Part shown: in pieces, positions 1-9,409 of the stretch
Position numbering within the stretch: position 1 is the stretch's first letter
Layout of the letters: each line of letters starts with the position of its first letter
Origin: Candidatus Zhuqueibacterota bacterium
GTDB taxonomy: Bacteria > Zhuqueibacterota > Zhuqueibacteria > Zhuqueibacterales > Zhuqueibacteraceae
NCBI GenBank assembly: GCA_022616415.1
Contig: JAKEEU010000281.1
Span: forward strand, 1 to 60,739
Direction: 5' to 3'
Length of the DNA stretch: 60,739 bases
Program-made: the position numbers and the translations under genes
The notes under the pieces: model-generated
The model's database searches: none
Seen by the model: only the letters and a program-made list of their open reading frames with translations
Told to the model about the DNA's origin: nothing

Positions 1-195
1 AAGTGTTGGCTGCTTTCGGTCATTGAACCGGAACTGCAAATCCAGTGGAAACGCTTTCGCTATTTGTTTGTCAAAGTTGGCGCACAAATTATCAAATCGG
101 CGCGCTACGTGATCATCCGTTTTGGCAAAAACTTTGGGCGCGTGAGCGAATTCACGACGTGGTTCACGCGGTTGCAACAACTGGAATTTGCGTAA
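1..195 (+). mobile_element. IS1380-like transposase, C-terminal fragment
   Basis: An open frame enters from the left edge in frame 1 and stops at the TAA at 193-195, giving 65 residues. The basic, helical tail (VKVGAQIIKSARYVIIRFGK, then a Phe/Arg/Leu-rich end) resembles the C-terminus of IS1380-family DDE transposases, where a similar K-I-G-A-R-V stretch follows the catalytic core. The catalytic residues lie outside the window, so completeness cannot be judged. No terminal inverted repeat was recognised in the 245 bases before the next gene. The family call rests on resemblance from memory. Confidence 0.5.
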
Positions 196-439
196 GCCAG
201 AATGGGTTGACCGCAAAAATGCAAGGGTGAAGTCCGTCGCAAAACGCCTAATCCAAACGAAAAACAGGCCGCGAAAGTTAATTCCGCGCTCGTCCCGATT
301 AAACCGATCAAATTTGCCATTCAGTCAGTTAATTTTTAACAAAATCGACTCAATTTACAAATAATATAACAATATACAATGAAACAAAACATGTTATGCC
401 CCTTATCGGTTAATTTGGGTTGCAAGTAAACAGACAGCA

Positions 440-1822
440 TCATTTAATTTGCACCTGCCCCCCCACATGATAAATCTTCAGCCATGCCAGCGGTTTGGCC
501 GCGTTGGGATAATAGCGCTCCAAAATAGCTACCGGCGTGAAGCCGACGCCGAGATAATATTCCGGGCGCACGTTGCGCTTGAACGCATTTTGCACGCCAT
601 AGCCAACGCCAATGTCCAGCGGAACGTGCAACTGGCGCTTCATATTGTAGGTGAGCCAATGCGTCATGCGATCGTATTTGAGCAAAGTTCGCTTCTGCAA
701 AACATCGCCAAAGGAAGCGTAGTTGAGGCGAAAGTCGATATCCTCCAACGCGCCGACGTGTATTTTTGCCAGCGCAAAACCGACGCCGAGCAAATTCGCG
801 GTGAAATCCGAAAAACTTGCGCCTTGTTTGGGCTTGGGCCGGCGGCCGTCGATGTATTCGAGAAGCGTCATAACCGAGGCCGCGGTGCCGGCGCCGAGAC
901 ACTCCGACCACGTTTCGCTCAATCCGGACCAACGATACAATCCGATCAAGCCTTGCGCGACGCGATAACTGCCTTGAAAATGGACCAGCTCGTCGAAGTG
1001 CAGCGTGCGATCTCTCGACCAATCGTTGCGCAGGCGAAACGGCTCCGCGGCGCCGCCGAAATACTGGTCGAACTTCCGAATGCCCATGAACGCCAAGCTC
1101 AGACTGCCGGTCTGAATCAGCGCCAAACGCTTCCAGCGCAAACCGATCTGCGGCTCTTTTTCCGAAAGCTGAGCCTCGGCGATCAAATCCGCCGGCGGTT
1201 CGTTGCGCGGCGCGCCGCGCAACGCGAGTTCGGTGAATGGCGCCGGAATGGGGGTGAGACGAAGACTTGAATCTGCAAAGGCTTCGCGGCGCTGCACCGG
1301 AGTGATGACAGTAGTGCGGTGTTCCGCCCACAGCGTGGGACGCTGGGGCTTGTCCTTTGCCGATGAATCCAAATCTATCTCTATCCATTCGGAAGGTGTT
1401 GCGAAATCAGCCCACTTTCTCGGCGTCACCGGCGAAACGTCCTCAAAAGAATCGCTGGCAGGATTTTCCTGCAAGCCAATTTGTGGTGAGGGCAATTGCT
1501 CTTGCGTTTCATCGGCGCGCCGCGGCCATTCGTCGTTTCGATTCAACGCATTCGCAACGAGCAGCAGAAAAATTCCTGCCAGCGCCAAAGTGCTGCGGAG
1601 ACTCACCGCGCCGCGAGATTTCGATGAGGCCGTTGGCGCGGCATGGCGTCCGGACTGAACGCTGATTCGGCGTGCCGCATGACGATTTTTCCGTTTTCTT
1701 TTTTTGGAAAAATCGGCTTGTCTTCGGCGCCGGCGCCTTTTTTTCAAACTCGTTCCTGCCGGCGCTCGAACGGTGGTGCGTTCCGAAACAGCCAACTTAA
1801 AGATTTGTTTCAATGGGATCAT
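440..1822 (-). CDS. DUF2279-like membrane-anchored protein
   Basis: A 460-residue protein. The first 70 residues are extremely basic with several Arg/Lys runs, followed by one hydrophobic segment (LALAGIFLLLVANAL) that probably anchors it in the inner membrane, and a Pro-rich linker. The C-terminal half (from about residue 225) has the pattern D-E-L-V-H-F-Q-G-S-Y, then W-S-E-C-L-G-A, Y-I-D-G and D-F-T-A-N-L-L-G. This recalls DUF2279/YfiM-like membrane proteins, whose biochemical role is unknown. The start is supported by AAAGGAG six bases upstream. The coding call is strong; the family call is moderate. Confidence 0.75.
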   Translation of the reverse strand: MIPLKQIFKLAVSERTTVRAPAGTSLKKRRRRRRQADFSKKRKRKNRHAARRISVQSGRHAAPTASSKSRGAVSLRSTLALAGIFLLLVANALNRNDEWPRRADETQEQLPSPQIGLQENPASDSFEDVSPVTPRKWADFATPSEWIEIDLDSSAKDKPQRPTLWAEHRTTVITPVQRREAFADSSLRLTPIPAPFTELALRGAPRNEPPADLIAEAQLSEKEPQIGLRWKRLALIQTGSLSLAFMGIRKFDQYFGGAAEPFRLRNDWSRDRTLHFDELVHFQGSYRVAQGLIGLYRWSGLSETWSECLGAGTAASVMTLLEYIDGRRPKPKQGASFSDFTANLLGVGFALAKIHVGALEDIDFRLNYASFGDVLQKRTLLKYDRMTHWLTYNMKRQLHVPLDIGVGYGVQNAFKRNVRPEYYLGVGFTPVAILERYYPNAAKPLAWLKIYHVGGQVQIK

Positions 1823-2258
1823 GGCACTCTCCTTTCCTGATTGAGGTTCGTGACTTTATGTCAACCATTGACGTCAAATCGAAAGTCGTGTGGTGGCTGC
1901 AAAACCCGGTAACTTTTGCAGAAAACTGATGAATGGTAATTGACAGACTGGCCCCGACCATCCTTAATATATTTTCGCGGAAAGGAAGATCGGGGTGCTA
2001 CTTTTCCATCCACTCGCAGCCATGCCAAAATTTCTTTGGCACGATGCCAAAAGAATTCACCCAATTCGAATGTGAACAAGCGCTACTGCTTTCGTGTGCA
2101 TCCGTGCACAAAGTCATGGCCTTCAGGAGAGACAACTATATAGGGAGGTGATCAAGAGGTGATCGAATAGAGCGGCTAAATGGTGCTGGCAATAATATAC
2201 AGAACTACTTTTGAAAAAGCAAGACCGGTGTGGAAAAATTTGCAACCGTGCCCCCAAA
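1823..2258. other. intergenic stretch with one palindromic repeat
   Basis: This 436-base gap between two minus-strand genes holds no frame I believe in. It contains one copy of the CCCCGA palindromic repeat (1952-1995) and a short direct repeat AGGTGATC near 2145-2163. The promoter of the 440-1822 gene should lie here, but no clear -35/-10 pair was recognised. Confidence 0.5.
1952..1995. repeat. palindromic element, family A copy 1 (intergenic)
   Basis: Read on the minus strand this 44-base element starts CCCCGATCTTCCTTT and ends GGTCGGGG, so its ends form a hairpin. The same start and end occur at 2590-2628 and 53600-53637, with a variable A+T-rich centre. This copy is intergenic. Confidence 0.6.
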
Positions 2259-3827
2259 TTATAACTCGGCTGTAATTTCCATGGTTTTGGCAAAATACTT
2301 GTAGCTCGAATAGGTTGCCGAAACCGTCAGCCGTAAAGTGTATTTACCAGGCGAGGCCGGCGCCATTTTTTGCAAGGCATTTTGATCGTAGCGGCGCTGA
2401 TTATCGGACCCTACGGGCGCAGCCAACCATGAAGAAACCGGCTCCCAGCGGCCGCCGAATAATTCCTGCTGCGGCCCGGAGAAGCGCAGCGTTTTGTCCA
2501 TCGGTTTGGCCAGCACGTTGCCGCGGCCATCGAGAATCTCCAGCGTTACGTAGCTCGGCTCGGTGAGAAAATAATCGAGCTGCATGAGCCCCCGATTTTC
2601 CTTTGATGAATTTGCAGGAGAGTCGGGGTGATGCTTGGACGCGCGCGGATTGAATACGTCGGTGCCGACCCAATAATATTGCGCCGATTCACGGTCGTCG
2701 ATGAGCACCTGGCCGAAGCGTTTGTAAATTGCGATGCCGCGCGGCTCGATGAACTCCTTGTCGTCGTTGCCCATGCGGCCGAACGTGGCCAGATAATTCA
2801 GATCACGGTCAAATTTGTGTACGCCATGGTTGTTGAAATCCGTAACATAAACATTGCTGTAATAATCAATCGCCGCGTACATGAATTTCGCGTTGGGCTT
2901 GTTAATTACCCCCGCGTTCACGGTTTTGAGCAAGCGCCCCTCGCGGGTAAATTTCTGCAAGCGCTGGCCGTTCAGATCGATAACGAGGACGAAATTGTCT
3001 TTATGAAAAGACCACCCGTCAGTGCTGTCGGTCGCCGCAATTCCGGAAGGCGAGGAAAAATTTCCCGCTTCATCCCAGTTTTGAATCAATTTGTCATCGC
3101 GAAAAACCAGCACGCGATTATTGCCGGTGTCGGCAACGAAGACCGTGCGATCCGCGGAGATCGCCACGTCCTGCGGCGCTGACATGCCGCCAAGCGGCCG
3201 CACCCATTTCAATTCCCGCCCGGGGTTGAAAAAATGCACCACGCGATTGTTGCCGGCATCAGCCACATAAACATCTCCGCCGCGATGCGCGGCGATCCCG
3301 CGCGGCCGGCTCAGTCGCCGCTCGCCCTTCTCATTCAGCCCGTAAACCGTAATCGCCGTCATCGAGGTGTTATAAATGATCACGTCCTGTCCGGAGTTGA
3401 CGCCGTAGACAGTGATCTCGTCATCGTCTTTGGTCTCCTTAGGATTATCCCACACGTCGAGGCGAGTCGCCGCGATGCCCTGCGGATCGCGCACCTTGAC
3501 GCGATTCTGCATATAAAGGAAAAGATGTTTCGCGGTGGCTTTGCGCACGCCATACGTGTGCAAGAAAGTGGGGAAAACAAGGGTTGTAGGATCGTATTTG
3601 TTGCCGGGATTTGGAGATGGTGCAACAGTAAAAAGGAAAAAACTGAAAAGAAACAAAAGCGATAAAAAACGGCTTTGAACACGGATAACGCGGATGGCAC
3701 TGATTTTCACGGATTTAATTATTGGCGGCAACAAGAAAAATCCGTTGGCCGCTTTTATCCGTTGGACAGACTTTTTTTGAAAACGGCTCTTCCTCATCAA
3801 GATGGATTTCATCCAAAACTTCATCAC
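2259..3827 (-). CDS. secreted NHL-repeat beta-propeller protein
   Basis: A 522-residue frame. After a hydrophobic signal-like segment (LSLLFLFSFFLFTVAP, near residue 55) it carries several NHL-type blades, for example PRGIAAHRGGDVYVADAGNN, PQDVAISADRTVFVADTGNN and EPRGIAIYKRFGQVLIDD. The C-terminal ~100 residues look like an Ig/FlgD-like domain (T-E-P-S-Y-V-T-L-E-I-L-D-G-R-G, then P-G-K-Y-T-L-R-L). NHL propellers usually bind ligands or scaffold; no enzyme site is visible. The N-terminus before the signal is encoded by a dispersed repeat (3677-3716), so the true start is probably downstream of 3827 and is uncertain. The loop at 2590-2628 is a palindromic repeat. The stop overlaps the uvrC stop region by four bases. 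Confidence 0.8.
   Translation of the reverse strand: MMKFWMKSILMRKSRFQKKSVQRIKAANGFFLLPPIIKSVKISAIRVIRVQSRFLSLLFLFSFFLFTVAPSPNPGNKYDPTTLVFPTFLHTYGVRKATAKHLFLYMQNRVKVRDPQGIAATRLDVWDNPKETKDDDEITVYGVNSGQDVIIYNTSMTAITVYGLNEKGERRLSRPRGIAAHRGGDVYVADAGNNRVVHFFNPGRELKWVRPLGGMSAPQDVAISADRTVFVADTGNNRVLVFRDDKLIQNWDEAGNFSSPSGIAATDSTDGWSFHKDNFVLVIDLNGQRLQKFTREGRLLKTVNAGVINKPNAKFMYAAIDYYSNVYVTDFNNHGVHKFDRDLNYLATFGRMGNDDKEFIEPRGIAIYKRFGQVLIDDRESAQYYWVGTDVFNPRASKHHPDSPANSSKENRGLMQLDYFLTEPSYVTLEILDGRGNVLAKPMDKTLRFSGPQQELFGGRWEPVSSWLAAPVGSDNQRRYDQNALQKMAPASPGKYTLRLTVSATYSSYKYFAKTMEITAEL
2590..2628. repeat. palindromic element, family A copy 2 (inside NHL gene)
   Basis: A 39-base element beginning CCCCGATTTTCCTTT and ending GTCGGGG, lying wholly inside the NHL-repeat gene. 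Thirty-nine is a multiple of three, so it adds about 13 residues without breaking the frame. The encoded stretch (SPANSSKENRG) is a hydrophilic loop between propeller and Ig-like domain. Confidence 0.6.
3677..3716. repeat. degenerate CGGAT repeat
   Basis: The stretch CTTTGAACACGGATAACGCG followed by further CGGAT units (GCGGATGG, CACGGATTT, and inverted ATCCGTTGG to about 3765) looks like a dispersed non-coding repeat. A related copy (CTTTGAACGCGGATTAGTGC) lies at 42827-42850 just after mlaE. Here it is read into the N-terminal extension of the NHL-repeat frame. Confidence 0.4.
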
Positions 3828-5725
3828 TCCATTACTCCATCAATCCGTTCTTCGTCGGCCTGCTGTACCGCCATTTGCCTTGCTGCCGCCTCATCTTTCA
3901 CAGTATGAAAATGCTCCCAAATCTTCTGCGCCAAGTTTTCGGTGATGCCTTGCACGAGAATCAGCTCATCCACCGAAGCGTTGCGCACGCCCTCGACCGC
4001 GCCGAAAAATTTGATCAACGCATTGCGCTTGGCCGCGCCGATGCCGGCAATGCTATCCAGCTCGGAGGTTGTCGTACGCTTCGTGCGCAGCGAGCGATGA
4101 AACGTCACGCCGAAACGATGCGCCTCGTCGCGCAGTTGTTGGAGCAATTTTATCCCGGACGACGTTTTCGGAATATTTTGCGGATCGGGCGTGCCGGGCA
4201 CGAACACCTCGTCCAAGCGCTTGGCCAGCGCCGCGAGCGGAATTTGCAGATTCAACTTTTGCAAAATACCCAACGCCGTGTTGAGCTGGCCCTTGCCGCC
4301 GTCCACGAGAATCAAATCCGGCAGCGGCATTTTCTGCGACAGCGATCCCGAGTAGCGGCGCTCCACCGCCTCGGCCATCATCGCGAAATCGTCCGGCGTC
4401 TGCTTCGAGCGGATTTTAAATTTGCGATAATCGGATTTCTTCGGCCGGCCGTCTTCAAATGTAACCATCGCGGCGACCGGATCGGTTCCCTGAATATTGG
4501 AAATATCGAAACACTCGATGCGGCGCGGCGGTTTTTCGAGACGCAAATCTCGCTGCAATGCGGCGACGCTGTGGGGAATTTTTAACTTGGCTTGCATTTT
4601 CTGCAATTGCAATTCTTGCAGAAGCAACCGCGCGTTCTTCGCGCACATTTCCACCAGCTTGGCTTTCTCACCCAGCTTGGGGGTGACCAGTTTAACCGGG
4701 CCGCCCCGCCGATTTTCCAGCCAGCTTTGGATTTCTTCCATCTCCGGAATTTCCGCCGGCAGATGAATTTCCTCCGGAATGAAATCGGCTTTCAAATAAA
4801 ACTGTTTGGCAAAAGCCGCAACGACGTTCTCGTATTTTTCGCCAAACACGCCGTTGAGATAATAATGCTGCCGGCCGATGATTTTGCCGTCGCGCACTTT
4901 GAACACGGCGCCGGCGGCGTCTTCGTCTTCCAGCGCCACCGCCACGATATCGCGGTCGGTCAAATCTTCGGTCACCACTTTTTGTTTGTATTGAAAATCT
5001 TCGATGAAACGGATGCGGTCGCGCAGCTTGGCGGCCTGCTCGTAGAGCCGTTTCTCCGCCAATGTCTGCATCTTCTCTTTCATCTCGTTGACGACGAGAC
5101 GGTCGCGGCCATTGATGAAGTTCACGACTTGTTGCACGACCTTCGCATATTCTTCCGCTGAAACCAACCCCTCGCAAGGCCCATCACATTTCTTGATGTA
5201 ATAATCGAGACAGAGCTTGTATTTCTTGCGGGCAATGATCTCCGGCGTGAAATGGTAATTGCAGCTCCGAATCGGGAAAATGCGCTTGACGGTTTTGAGC
5301 AGCGCGCGCATTTGGCCGACGTCGGTGTACGGGCCAAAATATTGCGAGCCGTCTTTGACAATTCTGCGTGTGGGAAAGATGCGTGGAAAAAGCTCGTTGG
5401 TCACGCGGATATAAGGAAAACTTTTATCGTCTTTGAGATTGACGTTGTAGCGCGGTTTGTATTCCTTGATCAAGTTCATCTCGAGGATGAGCGCTTCCAT
5501 CTCCGAGTCGGTAACGATCACTTCGAGATTGGCCACACGCGATACGAGTCGCAGCGTCTTCGGATCAAGCGGCCGCGCCTCCTGAAAATACGAGCGCACG
5601 CGATTCCGCAGCACCTTTGCCTTGCCGACGTAGATGATCTTGCCCGTTTTGTCGATGAACTGGTAAACACCGGGCTTGGCGGGCAGGTTGTCCAGCTTGT
5701 CTTGGAGAGTTGGGGAAAGGCTCAT
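3824..5725 (-). CDS. uvrC: excinuclease ABC subunit C
   Basis: UvrC makes both incisions around bulky DNA lesions handed over by UvrAB. The protein has an N-terminal GIY-YIG nuclease domain (KPGVYQFIDKTGKIIYVGKA), a Cys-rich/UVR region (C-x-D-Y-Y-I-K-K-C-D-G-P-C), the RNase H-like second nuclease domain (ECFDISNIQGTDPVAAMVTF) and tandem helix-hairpin-helix motifs at the end (SIAGIGAAKRNALIKFF). I place the start at the ATG at 5725, giving 633 residues. A frame eight codons longer exists but would overlap the upstream gene. Length and domain order are normal for the family. Confidence 0.97.
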   Translation of the reverse strand: MSLSPTLQDKLDNLPAKPGVYQFIDKTGKIIYVGKAKVLRNRVRSYFQEARPLDPKTLRLVSRVANLEVIVTDSEMEALILEMNLIKEYKPRYNVNLKDDKSFPYIRVTNELFPRIFPTRRIVKDGSQYFGPYTDVGQMRALLKTVKRIFPIRSCNYHFTPEIIARKKYKLCLDYYIKKCDGPCEGLVSAEEYAKVVQQVVNFINGRDRLVVNEMKEKMQTLAEKRLYEQAAKLRDRIRFIEDFQYKQKVVTEDLTDRDIVAVALEDEDAAGAVFKVRDGKIIGRQHYYLNGVFGEKYENVVAAFAKQFYLKADFIPEEIHLPAEIPEMEEIQSWLENRRGGPVKLVTPKLGEKAKLVEMCAKNARLLLQELQLQKMQAKLKIPHSVAALQRDLRLEKPPRRIECFDISNIQGTDPVAAMVTFEDGRPKKSDYRKFKIRSKQTPDDFAMMAEAVERRYSGSLSQKMPLPDLILVDGGKGQLNTALGILQKLNLQIPLAALAKRLDEVFVPGTPDPQNIPKTSSGIKLLQQLRDEAHRFGVTFHRSLRTKRTTTSELDSIAGIGAAKRNALIKFFGAVEGVRNASVDELILVQGITENLAQKIWEHFHTVKDEAAARQMAVQQADEERIDGVME

Positions 5726-5729
5726 ATCA

Positions 5730-6047
5730 TTACACGGCGACAGCTTCACGCTTTTGTTGCGCCAGTTTATCCAGATGCCACCACCAATGAGAAGGGAGCG
5801 TATTCATTTGTGCACGCAGCTCGCTTAAATTGGCGATTTCAGCAAGGCTTGTATAAAATTCATCGAGATGCGCCAAAAAAGTGGCATCTGCCGACTCGAG
5901 TTCGCTGCGCTCCGCAGCACTCAGGCGGTTTTCGATTTGCGCCAAATGGCTGCGCGCCTGCAACATTTCGAGAATTTCGAATCCGCTCACGGCGGGGGAT
6001 TTGACACTGACCTTATAATTGGTCAACCAGTTTTTAAAGTCATTCAT
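5730..6047 (-). CDS. hypothetical helical protein upstream of uvrC
   Basis: A 105-residue protein that I do not recognise. It is mostly helical and acidic/polar (LEMLQARSHLAQIENRLSAA), with an aromatic patch S-H-W-W-W-H near the C-terminus. The ATG at 6047 is chosen because a GGAG sits eight bases upstream; the longer frame to 6161 has no such site and its extra residues look non-coding. The gene ends four bases before the uvrC start, so the two may be cotranscribed. No signal peptide or membrane segment is visible. Confidence 0.65.
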   Translation of the reverse strand: MNDFKNWLTNYKVSVKSPAVSGFEILEMLQARSHLAQIENRLSAAERSELESADATFLAHLDEFYTSLAEIANLSELRAQMNTLPSHWWWHLDKLAQQKREAVAV

Positions 6048-6203
6048 GGAATCTACTCCATATCTCAAAAATAACAATCGTTGGCAAGAAAAGCAAGCAT
6101 TAAGCCAATATTGCATTTGATGAAAAAAATTATTATATTGCATTACAGTGACAGATGGCAATTTTTAATATCGGCATTCGTATTACAAGATAGGAGCAAC
6201 TTC

Positions 6204-6410
6204 ATGACACAAACAGCCCTGAAATATGATGTAAAAGTGCAGGAGAAAGGGCGCGTGGAATTGCAAGTGCCCTTTCCTCCCGGCGCATATATTACCGTCT
6301 TCGTTATCGAAGAGCCTGCCGACAACTTTAGCGATTTAATTTTGGCGGCGCAAAGCAGTCTCGACTTCTGGGATAATCCTTATGACGACGAAGACTGGAA
6401 CAATGCCTGA
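6204..6410 (+). CDS. small antitoxin-like protein
   Basis: A 68-residue acidic protein with an N-terminal beta-rich half (V-Q-E-K-G-R-V-E-L-Q-V-P-F-P-P-G) and a C-terminus SSLDFWDNPYDDEDWNNA. That C-terminal pattern is one I associate with small antitoxin components next to PIN or PemK-type toxins. The ATG at 6204 follows a GGAG. No toxin gene follows: the next gene is convergent, so this would be an orphan. The function is an inference from composition and a remembered motif. Confidence 0.55.
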   Translation: MTQTALKYDVKVQEKGRVELQVPFPPGAYITVFVIEEPADNFSDLILAAQSSLDFWDNPYDDEDWNNA

Positions 6411-6447
6411 GCAAAGAAGCCATAGCCACAAGAACATGGCTTGTCTG

Positions 6448-9360
6448 TCATGCCTTTCCTCCCAATTGTTCTTCAATTTCTTTCACTTCAAAATCCCACC
6501 GATGCATGCCCATCTTGTCAATCAACTCTTTGGCTTTGGTCAAGCTTTCTCGTGCCGTGTTCTTTTCTCCCGAGGCGATGGAAAGCTGGGCCTGGATCAA
6601 ATGGATTTCCGGATCGCGGCGGTGATAGCCCATTTCGGTAATCATCTTTTCCGCTTTTGCCAAGCTTTCTCGCACTTTGTCTTTTTCACCCATGGCCAAA
6701 TGCAGCCATGCACATTCCAGGTGGCAATCTGCTACATGTAGCCCCATGTTCCCGCGTAAAGCGATAGAGAAAGCTTCATCCAAATCTCGATGTGCATAGT
6801 CAAACTCACCATGTAACCTGGACAGTTCCGTACGGGCCAGCAAGCTACGCGATAGCTCATGCTGAATGCCTGCTTGCCGTTGACCATTCACCGCGCGATA
6901 TAAATGATATGTGGCTTCGGTGAAATCGTATGTTCTCTCATTCCTTGATTGAAGGAGGTAGGCCCAACCCAAGTCGAGGTGGTGAAGGGCAACATCCCAA
7001 AGAGGGGCTCCATTCTGTTTCGCCCATTCTAATGTCTGGTTTGCCCGCTTTTGCACTTCCTGGTACCTTCCCTGAAGTAACAACAGATCACAATACCGGG
7101 AACCGGCGTAGGAATAGAGAATTGGGTACTGATACTTCGGCTGTTTTTCTTTTTGCATCTCCTCTGCATCTTGGAAGATACCCTCGGCATCTGAGAGGCT
7201 ACCAAGATAATGCAAAGTATTGCCAAGGGTCGTTCGCCTTAAAATTTGTTCAAAAGCATCGCCGCTGCGGTCGGCAAAGTCTACGCTCTGATAGGCATAA
7301 TGCAAGGCATTAGCCAAGCTACCGAAGTTTCTGTAGAGTTCAGCAAGGACACTGGCGCGAGCTGCTGAGTTCTTCCAGTCCTTATGTGCAATTCCTAAGT
7401 TCAGGCCGGTCTTTAGAGGTTCCGCCGCTTCTGCTAATCGGCCAAGCGCCCGGAGGCGAAAGCCTGCAGTTGTTAAGATTTCGGCCTTTTCAGTTTCGGA
7501 AAGTGTAGCGACAGGGATAGACCAAGGTGATTGAAAAAAGTTAGACAGTGCTGCCAAGTCGGAAGGAATTGCTGCGAGCTTGTCTGTACTGAAAAATTCA
7601 TTGCCTCTTAGAATCCGCTTAAGGTAAACTTCAGTGTATGTCTCCTGGTGGAGACTAGGTTGGCACCCATGGAATACCGCCACAAAAAGAGGGGTCATCT
7701 CCTCTATGCTATTGGGATATTCTTTGGGCTGAGTTTTATAGTATTCATAGAGTCTACCGTGGGCTTCTTTCCAAGCAGTAGGGTTACTTTCTTTGAGCTT
7801 CTCCCCAAAATGTTCACGCACCAGCGGATGGCAATCGAGTGTATTTGAGTTTTGTGGATCTTCTCTCGCAAGAAGTCTCGCCTCGCGCAAATTGTTTAAA
7901 GCGTATTGCCACTCTTCATGCGATAATTCTTGCAACGCCTCGGTCAAGCCTGCGATAACAGGCTTGGCTTTGAGCACCTCAATGGCCCCGCTGTCTGCCG
8001 GACGATCAAAAAGTCCCATGATGAGCAAGATATTCAGCTCCGGTTTGCCTTGGAGCCATCGTTCATACGATTCCATCACGCGCCGGGCATGGCCGCCTTG
8101 TTTCTTTTCTTTAGTCAATTGAGCAATTTTGTCGCGATGGCAAATATCGCCATGATAAACCACGGCAAGATAACGACCGAGCAAAGTCAAAGCGAGGGCA
8201 TGACCATCGAATTCACTCGTAGCTTGCATCAATTCATCGTTTGTGCCTTTCACGCCAAGATGCTCGAGATACACCGCACCTGCCTCCGGCGAGAGATGTT
8301 CAAGCTCAATTTGTTCTACTGAAAAGCCAACAAAATCTTTGAGGTCATCCACGGGCAGGCGTGTCGTGACGATGCAGAGTCCGGGATTGTGTCGCGCCAA
8401 TTCGCGCAGCAAACATTGCAAGCCCGGATCTTTGAGGCGTCCTTCCAATTCTCCCGGCGGATATTGCAACGGTTCCAAGCCATCAAGAATGAGCAACGTG
8501 CGCTGCCTTTTGATCAGCTCGGCTAATCGCTCGCCTTTGTCCCACGGTGAGCCTTTATCCGGCTCGGGATCGCCAAACCATGCCAATGCGGTGGCAATAA
8601 ACAAATCCGCCGAGGCTTGCTTCCCTTCGGCTGCGCCTTGGCTGTAAAATGAATAGCCGTAAACCCGTTCGGCGCCGCGAAATTGATTTTGCTCCATCTG
8701 ATTTAACCAGACATTGACCAAGGCTGTTTTGCCTACTCCACCCCACGCCACTAAACTGGTGATGTTTGTCTTGGGATTGTCCCAGGCATGATCCAACATG
8801 GCCAGCTCTTTTTCGCGGCCAAAAAGATCAGGACTGGTGGAGGGAAGTTTGGCGAGCGATATTTTATCAGGAGGCAAGGGAATAAACGTCTTGGGTTCAG
8901 CACGGATGCCGGCGTGTTTGAGCAGATAATCAACTTCCGTTGCAATCGCGGCAAGATCGGTCTCGACCTGATTTTCATCGCTAGCAGAAAGCGGGCGGCC
9001 ATCTTGGGGGCGAGCCATGAAGCGAACAAGCCATTTGATCTCCAACCACGCGCAGGGCTTGAGGATAATCGGAATAATGCGCAGGCCTTCTTTGGCGTTG
9101 CGCTCGAGGAAGCGCGGCACTTCTTCATTTTGAATGAAATTCGAGGCGAGAAAACCCGGCGAGATCATCAAAATGGCGATGCTGGCTACGGCGATGGCGG
9201 TTTGAATTTCTTCATACCAGTCGTCACCGGCGCTGATACGGCGGTCATCCCATAAATCGATGAGACCTTGCTCGTGCAGTGCTTTCAAGTGAGTGACAAG
9301 GCGATCTTTCCAGATTTCATCCTTGTGGCTGTAGCTGATGAAAATGATCGGCTTATTCAT
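6448..9360 (-). CDS. TIR-STAND NTPase-TPR protein (candidate immune sensor)
   Basis: A 970-residue protein with three parts. Residues 5-145 are a TIR domain (IIFISYSHKDEIWKDRL; candidate NADase glutamate in SNFIQNEEV near residue 80). Residues 180-420 form a STAND/NB-ARC-like NTPase (F-G-R-E-K-E-L, Walker A GGVGKTAL near 207, Walker B TLLILDGLE near 290). Residues 600-970 are helical TPR-like repeats. This layout is that of bacterial NLR-like sensors, in which the repeats detect a trigger and the TIR degrades NAD+ or makes a signal. The ATG at 9360 is preferred over a TTG three codons earlier. A hicBA pair lies 50 bases upstream. Antiphage function is inferred from architecture only. Confidence 0.85.
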   Translation of the reverse strand: MNKPIIFISYSHKDEIWKDRLVTHLKALHEQGLIDLWDDRRISAGDDWYEEIQTAIAVASIAILMISPGFLASNFIQNEEVPRFLERNAKEGLRIIPIILKPCAWLEIKWLVRFMARPQDGRPLSASDENQVETDLAAIATEVDYLLKHAGIRAEPKTFIPLPPDKISLAKLPSTSPDLFGREKELAMLDHAWDNPKTNITSLVAWGGVGKTALVNVWLNQMEQNQFRGAERVYGYSFYSQGAAEGKQASADLFIATALAWFGDPEPDKGSPWDKGERLAELIKRQRTLLILDGLEPLQYPPGELEGRLKDPGLQCLLRELARHNPGLCIVTTRLPVDDLKDFVGFSVEQIELEHLSPEAGAVYLEHLGVKGTNDELMQATSEFDGHALALTLLGRYLAVVYHGDICHRDKIAQLTKEKKQGGHARRVMESYERWLQGKPELNILLIMGLFDRPADSGAIEVLKAKPVIAGLTEALQELSHEEWQYALNNLREARLLAREDPQNSNTLDCHPLVREHFGEKLKESNPTAWKEAHGRLYEYYKTQPKEYPNSIEEMTPLFVAVFHGCQPSLHQETYTEVYLKRILRGNEFFSTDKLAAIPSDLAALSNFFQSPWSIPVATLSETEKAEILTTAGFRLRALGRLAEAAEPLKTGLNLGIAHKDWKNSAARASVLAELYRNFGSLANALHYAYQSVDFADRSGDAFEQILRRTTLGNTLHYLGSLSDAEGIFQDAEEMQKEKQPKYQYPILYSYAGSRYCDLLLLQGRYQEVQKRANQTLEWAKQNGAPLWDVALHHLDLGWAYLLQSRNERTYDFTEATYHLYRAVNGQRQAGIQHELSRSLLARTELSRLHGEFDYAHRDLDEAFSIALRGNMGLHVADCHLECAWLHLAMGEKDKVRESLAKAEKMITEMGYHRRDPEIHLIQAQLSIASGEKNTARESLTKAKELIDKMGMHRWDFEVKEIEEQLGGKA

Positions 9361-9409
9361 TTGCCCCAAAAGTTGGAATGTTCAACAATGGCCAGAAATT
9401 AGTTTATTG

